A model generated the notes under the pieces. It was not told the origin of the DNA. It saw only the letters and a list, made by a program, of their open reading frames with translations, and did not search any database. A stretch of 46,473 bases of DNA from Bdellovibrionales bacterium. GTDB taxonomy: Bacteria; Bdellovibrionota; Bdellovibrionia; Bdellovibrionales; Bdellovibrionaceae. The stretch is taken from assembly GCA_005793345.1 (NCBI GenBank), contig SXSU01000041.1:1-46473 (forward strand). Direction: 5' to 3'. Numbering within the stretch: position 1 is the first letter of the stretch; each line of letters opens with the position of its first letter. Shown here piece after piece: positions 34,773 through 45,560 of this stretch. Made by a program: the position numbers and the translations under genes.

Positions 34773-36257
34773 ATGATTTTTATCAGAAAATTTATTTTTT
34801 TAGTTTTTAGCATTATAGTTTTAATAGTTATAAATTATCAAATGGCACTTGCAAATGACCCTCTTAATTGCAAATCGATTAATGCAGATTTACTAGAAAA
34901 TTATATTCCATGGACTGCTCCTTCTTTTGAAAATCAAACTAATACCCTTGGATATGCGGATAACACTTTCAAAGTTGAAGATCGATTTAAATCAAATGTA
35001 GACTTCTGGATTTCAATTTATACAAAATATTCAACCACTGAAGGTGTAATACATAATATTGACAATCCTTCTATTGTTTATGAAACCTTAGATTTTAATT
35101 CTATTATTGAAAATAATAATATTTCAGCACGAGAAAAAGAAAAAGCTAAAGAAAATCTTATTCAACAAGCCAAAGAGCGCATTGCTTTTTCACTTACTAA
35201 ATTAAGTACAAATCCATCAGCCTCAGATTTAAATTCATACGATGAAAAAATAAAATCTAGTTTTCCAACTAATACTTCAAGTGATGATTTTGCAAATGCA
35301 GCACATTTAAATCAAATTCGATTTCAGCTTGGTCAAAGTAATCGGATGAAACAAGCAATTCAAGATTCTGGTCGGTTTTTACCTTACATTGAAGATATTT
35401 TTAGAGGAGAAGGTTTACCTTTAGAACTTACACGGCTCCCCTTTGTTGAAAGTTCTTTTAATGTTTTTTCAATCTCAAAAGTTGGAGCATCAGGAATTTG
35501 GCAAATAATGCCATCTGTTGCAAGAGGACAACTAAAACGAAATAATTTTATGGATTATCGTAATCACCCTCTGGAAGCTTCCAAAATGGCAGCAAATATT
35601 TTAAAGTCAAATTATATAAAATTAAACAATTGGGCACTTGCTTTAACAGCATACAATCATGGTGCAAATGGGATGGCAAGATTAGTTGTTAAAAATAAAA
35701 CAAACGATCTTCACCAAATTATCAAAGAAGGAGATGTGACAAATAGTTTTGGTTTTGCTTCTAGAAATTTTTATTATACTTTTTTAGCAGCACTTGAGGT
35801 TGAAAAAAACGCCGATAAATATTTTAATGATATTTGCAAAGTAAATACACTTCAATTAGATAATATAAAAACAAAATCACCAATTGGATTCACCGATATT
35901 ATCGAATTTTTTAAAGGAGATATTCAACTTGCAATGTTTTATAATCCTCATTTCACAAAACGAATTTATTTAAACAAATCTAAAATTCCAGAACATACAA
36001 AAATTATAATTCCAAGCAGTGATAAGTATCTCTTCCTCGCAAAAGAAAATCAGATTTCAATAAAAGGTAGTAGCTCAAATAAAAAAGTTATTTTTGCAAA
36101 AAAATCAAATTTAAGAAAATATAAAATTAGTAGAGGAGACACATTAATTAGAATTGCTAAACAATTTAATGTTCCATTAAATAAATTGCTAGCACTAAAT
36201 GATTTAAAACACAAAAATGACATAAAAGCGGGTCAGTTAATTTTTATCTCCGAATAA
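34773..36257 (+). CDS. mltD: Membrane-bound lytic murein transglycosylase D-like, SLT plus LysM
   Basis: 494 aa. N-terminal hydrophobic signal (FIRKFIFLVFSIIVLIVI) without an obvious lipobox Cys. The SLT domain has PLELTRLPFVESSFN with catalytic Glu226, GASGIWQIMPSVARG and ALTAYNHGANGM, the MltD-type family 1 signature. A single C-terminal LysM (KYKISRGDTLIRIAKQFNVP to AGQLIFISE, about 450-493) binds peptidoglycan. It cleaves glycan strands with 1,6-anhydro product. AAAGGA precedes ATG. Confidence 0.92.
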   Translation: MIFIRKFIFLVFSIIVLIVINYQMALANDPLNCKSINADLLENYIPWTAPSFENQTNTLGYADNTFKVEDRFKSNVDFWISIYTKYSTTEGVIHNIDNPSIVYETLDFNSIIENNNISAREKEKAKENLIQQAKERIAFSLTKLSTNPSASDLNSYDEKIKSSFPTNTSSDDFANAAHLNQIRFQLGQSNRMKQAIQDSGRFLPYIEDIFRGEGLPLELTRLPFVESSFNVFSISKVGASGIWQIMPSVARGQLKRNNFMDYRNHPLEASKMAANILKSNYIKLNNWALALTAYNHGANGMARLVVKNKTNDLHQIIKEGDVTNSFGFASRNFYYTFLAALEVEKNADKYFNDICKVNTLQLDNIKTKSPIGFTDIIEFFKGDIQLAMFYNPHFTKRIYLNKSKIPEHTKIIIPSSDKYLFLAKENQISIKGSSSNKKVIFAKKSNLRKYKISRGDTLIRIAKQFNVPLNKLLALNDLKHKNDIKAGQLIFISE

Positions 36258-36449
36258 TAGCTAAATAAAAGTCTGATCATTTCGAACTGGGTATATTAAA
36301 ACTCCGCTTCCTAATAAATCAGTTACACTCAGAAGATAAAGAATCTTGAAATGAGTCGTTATCGTATATTTTTGAAACGAATTTTCAATTTTTTTGAACT
36401 CGAATTATTAAACATGTTAAACTTGTTAGGTGCTAGGAGGGACTTAAAA

Positions 36450-39302
36450 ATGATTTTTTTGGGACGTTATTTGAAAATCATAAAAATCATTTTGTTATGT
36501 CATTTACTTTTACTCACTGGTTGTTACCTTCGTTATTCATATGAAGACTTAAATCCAAAGAACATAAACCAAACTGATTTAAACAAACCAACTGCGCCAA
36601 CTTTACTTGAAGATGGCATTTGGTCAAACTCTACAAATCAGACCCCTAATTTAACTTTTATAAATGGAACTGATAGCGGAAGCGGTATTGCTCGTCACGA
36701 AGTAAAAATTATTGATCACACGAATACAGATCTTGATGTAACTAACTTTGCAACTTTTGAAAGTAATAATACAGTTACAGGATTAACTCTAATCAATGGT
36801 GTGAACTATCGATTTGCAGTTCGAGCTGTGGACAATGCTGGCAACTATTCAACTGAATCTGTGAGTGATGGTTGGACTGTTGATACAGCAGCGCCAACAA
36901 CTCCTGGTTCAGTTACAGTTGGTACTGTTCCAACTGTATATAAACAACAAACTCCAACTTTTACTTTTACTGACAGTACAGATGCTCTAAGTGGTCTCGC
37001 TTTTTACCAAATAGAAATTAGAAAAACCTCAGATAATTCGGTTGTAAAATCTTATGTGACCGCGACAGGTGATGGCTCTGGATTAGTTTATAATGAAGGT
37101 TCAGATTTACTAACAGGTGGTGAATCATACTATGCTAAAATCCGAGCTGTAGATAATGCAGGTAATACTGGTGTTGCTGTACAAACTGGGAGCTGGGTTG
37201 CGCTCACATGTCCAACTAATTTCATAGCTGTTCCAGCCAAACCTCCATACAGCTCGATGCCATTTTGCGTTTCTAAATTTGAAATGAAACTTCAATACAA
37301 CGGTAGCATTGTTGCAGACGGGAATTTTACTAATGCACACGATTATGATGGTGACTATGAAACCCCTATTGAAAGAGCAAAATATGTTACGGTGTCTGAT
37401 CCGAGTGGCCAACCATGGACATATATTTCTCGTGGAGAAAACGGAATAACTGGTCAAGGAGCAATCGAAGCTTGTCAAAATATGGGTATAGGATTTGACT
37501 TAATATCCAATTCCCAATGGCAGACCATCGCTCAAGATGCAGAATTAACACCATCAAATTGGACGAGTGGAGTCGTTGGCACAGAAATGATGTATCGTGG
37601 TCATTCTGACAATAGTTCAATTTCATTATCTGTAACAAATATTAACGATGGCTATGATCAAACGGGTAATAACGCTGGTCAAGCTTGGGGCAGTGGTAAA
37701 GAACAACGTAGAACACTCACTTTGTCTAATGGTGAGATTATTTGGGATTTTGCAGGCAACGTTTGGGAATGGGTAAAAGAATATAATACAACTAATTTTG
37801 GATCGAGTAGTTACATTTCGCAAATTACAGATACAAACCATGCAATCACAGGAACAGTTGGCCCACTAACTGGGACAACAAAATACTTATTTGGGCCATC
37901 AGGCACCTATACGGGTCTTGGTGCTTCTCAATATGGTGGTCTTGGAAATGGCTTTGTATTTTTTAACGCCGGCGGTATCTTTCGTGGTGGTGGTGGTAAT
38001 TATGATATTAGTTCAGGAGTATTCTACGTAAATTTAAGTTTTGGTTCGGCATATCTAACTCCCGGAAGCGGCTTCCGCTGTGTTTTTCAACCTGCGCCAA
38101 CCCAACCAGGGGTGATCACTGTTGGAACTTTGCCCACTCTTTTTAAACAAGCCACACCAACTTTTACTTTTACAGATAGTGTAGATTCTAGAGGACAGGA
38201 TATTTCATACAAAATAGAAATCCATCGAGCGAGCGATGACCTTTTAATAAAATCTTTTACTACTGTAACAGGATCTGGAGCTTCTGGAATTAATTATAGC
38301 GAAGGTGCCGATTTTCTATCTGGTGGAGAATCTTATTACGTAAACATAAAAGCCATTAATACCAGTTTGGAAGAAGGGCCCATTCGAAGATCACCAAATT
38401 GGACTGCTCTGCAATGTCCAACTAATTTCATAGCCGTTCCCGCAAAATCACCTTACACAACTTTACCTTTTTGCGTTGCAAAGTTTGAAATGAAGCTCAA
38501 GTATAATGGATCAATTGTTGCTGATGGAAATAACACTGGAGCTCTTAACTATGATACTGACTACGAAGCTCCAGCAGAGCGAGCAAAATATGTTGCAGTG
38601 TCTGATCCCAGTGGTCAACCTTGGACAAACATTACTCGTGGAGAAAACGGCGCAGCTACAGGTCAAGGTGCAATCGAAGCTTGTCAAAACATGGGCGCAG
38701 GCTATGACCTCATATCCAATGCCCAATGGCAGACCATCGCTCAAGATGCAGAGTTAACACCATCAAATTGGACGAGTGGAGCTGTTGGTACAGAAATGAT
38801 GTACCGAGGTCATTCTGACAATAGTTCAATTTTATTATCAGTTTCAAATGTTAACGAGGGCTATGATCAAACAGGCAATAACGCTGGTCAAGCTTGGGGT
38901 AGCGGCAAAGAGCAACGTAGAACACTCACTATGTCTAATGGTGAGGTTATTTGGGATATGGCTGGTAACGTATGGGAATGGGTAAAAGATAACAATACAA
39001 CTAATTTTGGATCGAGCAGTTACATTTCGCAAATTACAGATGCAAACCATGCAGTAACTGGAACCGTTGGCTCACTGACAGGAACTACAAAATATTTATT
39101 TGGGCCGTCAGGCACCTATACTGGTCTTGGTGCTACTCAATATGGTGGATTGGGCTATGGATATATTAATTTCAATGCCGGCGCCGTCCTTCGTGGTGGG
39201 GTCTGGCACTACGCTACGTACTCGGGCGTTTTCGGCGTGCTTTTGGGCGGCGATCCGACGAGCCTGAACTACGCTGTGGGCTTTCGTTGCGCTTTCCAAT
39301 AG
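36450..39302 (+). CDS. Surface lipoprotein with Ig-like repeats, two FGE/C-type-lectin-fold domains and a DGR-like variable C-terminus
   Basis: 950 aa from ATG 36450 (GGAGG upstream; earlier ATGs lack one). Lipobox LLLLTGC. About residues 45-245 are two Ig/FN3-like repeats (LTFINGTDSGSGIARHEVKI, VRAVDNAGNYSTESVSDGWT). Residues 254-548 are a first FGE-sulfatase/C-type-lectin-fold domain (CPTNF...FCVSKFEMKL...GNVWEWV...RGG...GFRCVFQ), then one more Ig-like repeat, then a second such domain (656-950) ending GFRCAFQ. The fold is the one used by many DGR target proteins. The domains look like binding modules, not sulfatase activators. The last 42 codons are GC-rich and hypervariable. Homologous to the partial gene at the right edge. 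Confidence 0.85.
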   Translation: MIFLGRYLKIIKIILLCHLLLLTGCYLRYSYEDLNPKNINQTDLNKPTAPTLLEDGIWSNSTNQTPNLTFINGTDSGSGIARHEVKIIDHTNTDLDVTNFATFESNNTVTGLTLINGVNYRFAVRAVDNAGNYSTESVSDGWTVDTAAPTTPGSVTVGTVPTVYKQQTPTFTFTDSTDALSGLAFYQIEIRKTSDNSVVKSYVTATGDGSGLVYNEGSDLLTGGESYYAKIRAVDNAGNTGVAVQTGSWVALTCPTNFIAVPAKPPYSSMPFCVSKFEMKLQYNGSIVADGNFTNAHDYDGDYETPIERAKYVTVSDPSGQPWTYISRGENGITGQGAIEACQNMGIGFDLISNSQWQTIAQDAELTPSNWTSGVVGTEMMYRGHSDNSSISLSVTNINDGYDQTGNNAGQAWGSGKEQRRTLTLSNGEIIWDFAGNVWEWVKEYNTTNFGSSSYISQITDTNHAITGTVGPLTGTTKYLFGPSGTYTGLGASQYGGLGNGFVFFNAGGIFRGGGGNYDISSGVFYVNLSFGSAYLTPGSGFRCVFQPAPTQPGVITVGTLPTLFKQATPTFTFTDSVDSRGQDISYKIEIHRASDDLLIKSFTTVTGSGASGINYSEGADFLSGGESYYVNIKAINTSLEEGPIRRSPNWTALQCPTNFIAVPAKSPYTTLPFCVAKFEMKLKYNGSIVADGNNTGALNYDTDYEAPAERAKYVAVSDPSGQPWTNITRGENGAATGQGAIEACQNMGAGYDLISNAQWQTIAQDAELTPSNWTSGAVGTEMMYRGHSDNSSILLSVSNVNEGYDQTGNNAGQAWGSGKEQRRTLTMSNGEVIWDMAGNVWEWVKDNNTTNFGSSSYISQITDANHAVTGTVGSLTGTTKYLFGPSGTYTGLGATQYGGLGYGYINFNAGAVLRGGVWHYATYSGVFGVLLGGDPTSLNYAVGFRCAFQ
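37970..38092 (+). repeat. Internal VR-like segment (copy 1), apparently inactive
   Basis: It encodes RGGGGNYDISSGVF through GFRCVFQ in the first FGE domain and aligns with the variable C-termini at 39177 and 45447. Unlike them it is AT-rich (ttatgatattagttcagga) and lies mid-gene, so it looks like a once-variable segment that has drifted to host base composition after domain duplication. Confidence 0.5.
39177..39302 (+). other. DGR-type variable region (VR-like), copy 2
   Basis: Terminal 126 bases of the gene, about 63% G+C by hand count against about 40% in the upstream domain. The protein is RGGVWHYATYSGVFG, then VLLGGDPTSLNYAV, then GFRCAFQ. Fixed anchors (RGG, W, SGVF, P, GFRC) alternate with variable positions encoded largely by NNC, NNT and NNG codons. 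This matches where DGR variable regions sit in C-type-lectin-fold targets (templates typically read 'RGGxWNNN..SGVFxLNLNNxP...NNNxGFRC'). No template or reverse transcriptase is visible in the window. Confidence 0.65.
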
Positions 39303-39338
39303 TGCTTAGATAGTCATCACTAAATTAGTCTGCACTAT
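39299..39338 (+). other. Hairpin just after the variable C-terminus
   Basis: ATAGTGC (39299-39305) and GCACTAT (39332-39338) are perfect 7-bp arms starting in the stop codon. Inverted repeats directly after a VR occur in known DGRs, but this could equally be a transcript-end structure. The rest of the gap to 39698 (about 395 bp in all) is AT-rich with no gene seen. Confidence 0.35.
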
Positions 39339-39697
39339 CATTAGTTAGTTTTTATTAAAAAAATCCCACCATCTTTAAAGCAACAAAATATTTCACCAAA
39401 ATATTAAATAACAGATTAGTTTGTAAGTGAAAAGTAGCCTCTATTACAAACCCATTAGTTAGATTTGCACTAAAGAATTTTTTATCTAGAACTATTAAGA
39501 TTTGTATCATAGATCAAATATGAATTCTCATTTTAAGTCGGAAATTTAATTAGAACTCAACTATTAGAAAAAATATTTTTTATCATTCGAACTGAATTGA
39601 GACTTTAACATTTTTTTTAGAGAAAATTCTAAATTTATGATAAAGTATTTAAGATAAGTTAGTTTGAATAAATTAGTATTTATAAGGGAGATGTTCC

Positions 39698-40966
39698 ATG
39701 AGTTCTAAAATTTCAAAAAAAGTTATTTCTACACTTCCTAAATTTATGAAACTTCCAATTATACGATCGACTTTGAAATTACCTATGGATACTCCAGAGG
39801 GACTTGAATTTAGATTTGTTTCATCAAAAGAAGAGTTTTTAAAAGCGTCAAGATTACTTCATGATTGTTATGTTGAATTTGGATACATGAAAGAAGATCC
39901 TCAAGGTCTTCGCTTAACGCCATATCATCTTCTTCCTACTACATTAAATGTAATTGCTCTTTGGGAAGGTGAAGTTATTGGAACATTACTTATAATTAGA
40001 GATAATGTATCAGGTTTACCTATGGATAAAACATATGACTTATCCCCTCTACGTAAAAATGGTAAAGTTTTAGCTGAAATTTCTGGATTAGCAATTCACC
40101 CGAAATATCGAGCTTCTAAAGGTGCTTTATTCCATTATTTTATACGCTATTTTTGGCGGTATGCTAAAGAGTGGCACGGACTAGATTATTTTGTAATTGC
40201 AGTAAACCCTGCAATGTCTGATTTCTATGAGGCATTTTATATGTTTAAACCTATGAATTTAAATCATGTAATAAATGGTTATGAATTTGCTAATGGCGCT
40301 CCAGCTGTAGCACTTAAAATTCCAGTTGAAACTTCATTTGATATTTTTAAATCTACTTATAAAAATAAACCTGATGTAAATAATCTCTACACATTTATGA
40401 CTAAATCACAACTTTCAACAGAAATTTATCCATTCAAAGAGTATTATACTTTATCAGATAATTATTTGAATCAATTTACGTTTAGAGATATTTATAAATC
40501 AGTTCCAGATTTCAATTCTAGATTTTCTGAAAATATTAAAAATGATTTTAGCAGAATTTATGGTTTTAAAAATTTTGAAGATTTAGTTGATAAACAAAAA
40601 ACTGCTCGCCTTAGACACGAAATTAGAACTTTAGGATTAATTTCAGATGAAAAATCTAGACACGAAGGTGTAAAACTAGCTCCCGTATTTGATATTTCTA
40701 AAAACGGATTAAAGCTAAAAGCAAATGAAGTACTAGATAAAAATAATTATTCACTTACAGTTACGCTTGGCCCAAATAAAAAGTCAAACTTAATAGCAGA
40801 ACCAGTATGGAACACATCAACAGGAGAAACTGGATTGAAAATAATTTCACATGATGATGAATGGGAGAAGATGAATAATTCAATCGAATTGAAAATTAAA
40901 GCTACATTACCAAAACCTATTGAGAGTAATTTAGAAACTTCTTTGCCTTTCAAGAAGGCCGGATAA
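39698..40966 (+). CDS. FeeM-like N-acyl amino acid synthase (GNAT fold) fused to PilZ
   Basis: 422 aa, no signal. Residues about 30-215 resemble the GNAT-fold FeeM/N-acyl amino acid synthase family: LLHDCYVEFGYM, VIALWEGEVIGTLLIIRDN, LAEISGLAIHPKYRASKGAL, FVIAVNPAMSDFYEAFYMFK. These relatives of acyl-homoserine-lactone synthases transfer acyl chains to amino acids. The C-terminal region (about 305-410) is a PilZ domain with RHEIR (RxxxR) and DISKNG (DxSxxG), the c-di-GMP-binding residues. The combination suggests acyl transfer gated by c-di-GMP; the actual product is unknown. AAGGGAG precedes ATG. Monocistronic. Confidence 0.7.
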   Translation: MSSKISKKVISTLPKFMKLPIIRSTLKLPMDTPEGLEFRFVSSKEEFLKASRLLHDCYVEFGYMKEDPQGLRLTPYHLLPTTLNVIALWEGEVIGTLLIIRDNVSGLPMDKTYDLSPLRKNGKVLAEISGLAIHPKYRASKGALFHYFIRYFWRYAKEWHGLDYFVIAVNPAMSDFYEAFYMFKPMNLNHVINGYEFANGAPAVALKIPVETSFDIFKSTYKNKPDVNNLYTFMTKSQLSTEIYPFKEYYTLSDNYLNQFTFRDIYKSVPDFNSRFSENIKNDFSRIYGFKNFEDLVDKQKTARLRHEIRTLGLISDEKSRHEGVKLAPVFDISKNGLKLKANEVLDKNNYSLTVTLGPNKKSNLIAEPVWNTSTGETGLKIISHDDEWEKMNNSIELKIKATLPKPIESNLETSLPFKKAG

Positions 40967-41043
40967 CCTTTAATTAATACAATTCATCAAGTTCAGCAAT
41001 TGTAAAGGTTGACAAAAGTGTAGTAATATATGTTCATTACTTC

Positions 41044-42342
41044 ATGAAAAAACTTATTTTAAAAAAATCTATTTCATTGTTTCTATTAATTTTTACTTCA
41101 ACTATTCATGCAGAATTAAATGTGCACCAAGCCTTCCAATTACCACTTGATCTTACAAGTCAAGAGTATCAAAAGTTAATTGATAAAAATACATTTAATT
41201 ACTTAGATTTTAATCTAGATTCAGAAACCAGTGATTTGCAGAAAATCTTAGAATTAGGGAAACGAAATCTTGAATGGCTTAAGTTTATTAATCAAAACAA
41301 AGAAAACCCTAATGCGCCAGATATTAGCTTTTCATCTTCTGAAACGCAAAAAGGGTACCCAATCGAAAAACCATCTATTTATAATTATCAAATTATAATG
41401 GAGCAATATAAAAATTTATTTTTATCGCTTCCAACAATATATAAAAAAATATTAATTGAGAATCAGACTTATACCAAAACTCCACCTGAAGATATAAAAG
41501 ATTATATTAAAAATGGCCTTGCAATTGATCATTTATATCAAACGGCAGCGAGATGGATTCTATTAAAACCTTATTTAAATTATCTCGAAGAAAATAAATA
41601 TAATGATATTCGCGGATATTATTACTTTAAGAAAATTCACAATATAGAAAATCAATTTCAAAATTTTAGAATTTTGCCAATAGACCAACAAAACGAAATT
41701 CGGTCCAACATATGGCTTCTTTGCTTAAACTCCAAAATAGAAAAAGATGAATGTGAAAAATTTATTAATGATGAAATTTCAAAATTCAATAATCTATCTC
41801 ATTTTTATGAAAATCATTTTAAAACATTCATGAAGTTTTCAGAGGGGATTTATAATTTATTTTTTGATATCCCTGTTGAAGTCAAAAGAAATGATATAAA
41901 ATGGACAAGCAATGGTTCTACTTTTTTAACCACGGTTCCCTTTCAATTTGTTGAAGATCAAGCTATTGAAAATTTTCTTAAAAAAAATATCGAAGAAGAA
42001 TGGGCATGGAAAAATTGGAATTTAAAACTCGATTTTGAGAAAAATGCTGATATTCATATAGAATTTGAAGAAGGAACAACTCCTCACGTAAATGGATTAG
42101 GTGGAAACACAATTGTAATGGATGCAAATGCACCACTAACAGAATACGATGTGCAATGGACAATTAGACATGAATTTGGTCATGTGTTAGGTTTTCCAGA
42201 TTGTTATTTAGAATTTTATGATGATTCTACAAAAGCAATAATTGGTTACCAAATCGATACAACTGACCTTATGTGCAGTCGACAAGGACACATTAAACAA
42301 CGGCATTTTGATGAGCTTAAAAAAATATATTCAATTGAATAG
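41044..42342 (+). CDS. Secreted metzincin-like metalloprotease
   Basis: 432 aa. Signal peptide (LKKSISLFLLIFTSTIHA). A long helical, uncharacterised N-terminal region (about 25-290) is followed by a protease-like domain: TIRHEFGHVLGFPD (HExxHxxGxxD, residues 376-386) gives two zinc His and Asp as third ligand, as in snapalysin-type metzincins. A downstream TTDLMCSRQGH provides the Met-turn. The N-terminal region could act as propeptide. It starts about 80 bp after the PilZ gene and has no clear ribosome site. Substrate unknown. Confidence 0.75.
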   Translation: MKKLILKKSISLFLLIFTSTIHAELNVHQAFQLPLDLTSQEYQKLIDKNTFNYLDFNLDSETSDLQKILELGKRNLEWLKFINQNKENPNAPDISFSSSETQKGYPIEKPSIYNYQIIMEQYKNLFLSLPTIYKKILIENQTYTKTPPEDIKDYIKNGLAIDHLYQTAARWILLKPYLNYLEENKYNDIRGYYYFKKIHNIENQFQNFRILPIDQQNEIRSNIWLLCLNSKIEKDECEKFINDEISKFNNLSHFYENHFKTFMKFSEGIYNLFFDIPVEVKRNDIKWTSNGSTFLTTVPFQFVEDQAIENFLKKNIEEEWAWKNWNLKLDFEKNADIHIEFEEGTTPHVNGLGGNTIVMDANAPLTEYDVQWTIRHEFGHVLGFPDCYLEFYDDSTKAIIGYQIDTTDLMCSRQGHIKQRHFDELKKIYSIE

Positions 42343-42380
42343 ATTTTTTTAAGCAAGTAGCAAAATCCAGCAAATAAATA

Positions 42381-44495
<2,115 letters not shown>

Positions 44496-44591
44496 CTAAA
44501 ATAAAAATTATGCAATGTTTTCAACTTTTAATTTCCATATCTACTCATGATCAATAGTATCAACCAAACGGTTCAAAGTCTGTTTGCTACT

Positions 44592-44620
44592 AAGAGGAAT
44601 AAATATTTCTCTTCTTTTTT
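44592..44620 (+). terminator. Terminator-like hairpin in the fadH upstream gap
   Basis: AAGAGGAAT and ATTTCTCTT (44592-44613) form about nine base pairs with one G-T, followed by CTTTTTT. No plus-strand gene ends before it, so it could be a leader attenuator of the gene at 44832 or chance. The rest of the 384-bp gap 44448-44831 shows nothing recognisable. Confidence 0.25.
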
Positions 44621-44831
44621 GAAATAAGTTTTATTTTCGACTTAAGATCATGCAAGTTTGTGGGTATTTAAACTCCAGATTTATAAGGACAGAGAATCAA
44701 TTAGTTACACTTATTTGATGGAGACCCGAAAAGTTGTTGATTTTTTAGACATCAAACAAGGTTCTATGCAATTTAACACTAAAAGAAATCTAAATTTTTA
44801 ATTTCCATTTGAATTATATCAGGAAAGAGAT

Positions 44832-45347
44832 TTGCATATTACATTAAATATGAAACTAATAATTTTTTTATTTCTTTTCATTTTCAATGTTAATTCTTAT
44901 GGAACCCCAGACTCTGCAATTATATCTGAATTAATAGAATTATATTCAAAAAAACCAATAGAAACTTTAGAATCCTTAATTGTTGAATATAATAGTCAAA
45001 TTCAAGTTAAGAGCAGTCATTTAACAATTGAGTCTGATGAATTCATAACTGAGGCACTAAAAAGAAGGTGGAAAGAGGAACTTGAAACAGCTAAGTATTT
45101 TTTGAATCGGATTTTAAGACCCGCATTGCAAAAAGCTAAAACTATTCCAGGACCTCCAATAGTCAAAACTGCGGTACTTTTAACTTTGACAGTTTCTTCG
45201 ATCGCAGCAATGCAACCCTTAGAGTCTCAGGCTTCAGAAAAATTAATTCCTGTACTCCTCAATCAAAATACAAATCCAAATAGCTTTCATAACTACTCTA
45301 ATGTTAATACAAACCATACTTCATCTTTACAAAATTCCAAAAAATAA
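44832..45347 (+). CDS. Small secreted or membrane protein of unknown function
   Basis: 171 aa from a TTG at 44832 that has AGGAAAG at good distance; ATG 44850 is the alternative. Signal peptide MKLIIFLFLFIFNVNSYG. The mature part has a charged helical region (ELIELYSKKPIETLESLIVE, FITEALKRRWKEELETAKYF), then a hydrophobic segment (IVKTAVLLTLTVSSIAAM, about 125-142) and an Asn/Ser-rich tail. Not recognised. It is convergent with the right-edge lectin-fold gene, whose stop lies 100 bp away. Confidence 0.6.
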   Translation: MHITLNMKLIIFLFLFIFNVNSYGTPDSAIISELIELYSKKPIETLESLIVEYNSQIQVKSSHLTIESDEFITEALKRRWKEELETAKYFLNRILRPALQKAKTIPGPPIVKTAVLLTLTVSSIAAMQPLESQASEKLIPVLLNQNTNPNSFHNYSNVNTNHTSSLQNSKK

Positions 45348-45446
45348 TCGATTAATTAATTTTATTAACATATGAAGATACGATTTCTCAATTCATTACT
45401 TAAAAACTACTTTGAGTTTAAAATAACTGCAGCTCTTTCAGAAGGG

Positions 45447-45560
45447 CTACTGGAAAGTACAGCGGAAGCCGATAGTATAGCTCATAGCCGTCGGATTGAT
45501 GCTACTAGCGCCGAAAACGCCCGACGAAGTATGGCTGCCCCAATACCCACCACGAAAAAC
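45447..45560 (-). other. DGR-type variable region (VR-like), copy 3
   Basis: It encodes RGGYWGSHTSSGVFG, then ASSINPTAMSYTI, then GFRCTFQ. It shares the exact TCGGGCGTTTTCGGC block and CCGACG with copy 2, while intervening codons differ, with one codon fewer. GC-rich relative to the upstream domain. Third-base differences from copy 2 mean the two need not come from one template. After the stop, CTTTCCAG and CTGAAAG can form a bulged stem. Confidence 0.62.

Noticed and set aside
36450-39302. Genuine sulfatase-modifying (formylglycine-generating) enzyme
   Set aside because: It is a tandem-domain lipoprotein with Ig-like repeats, no sulfatase nearby, and a hypervariable C-terminus; the fold is more likely used for binding.
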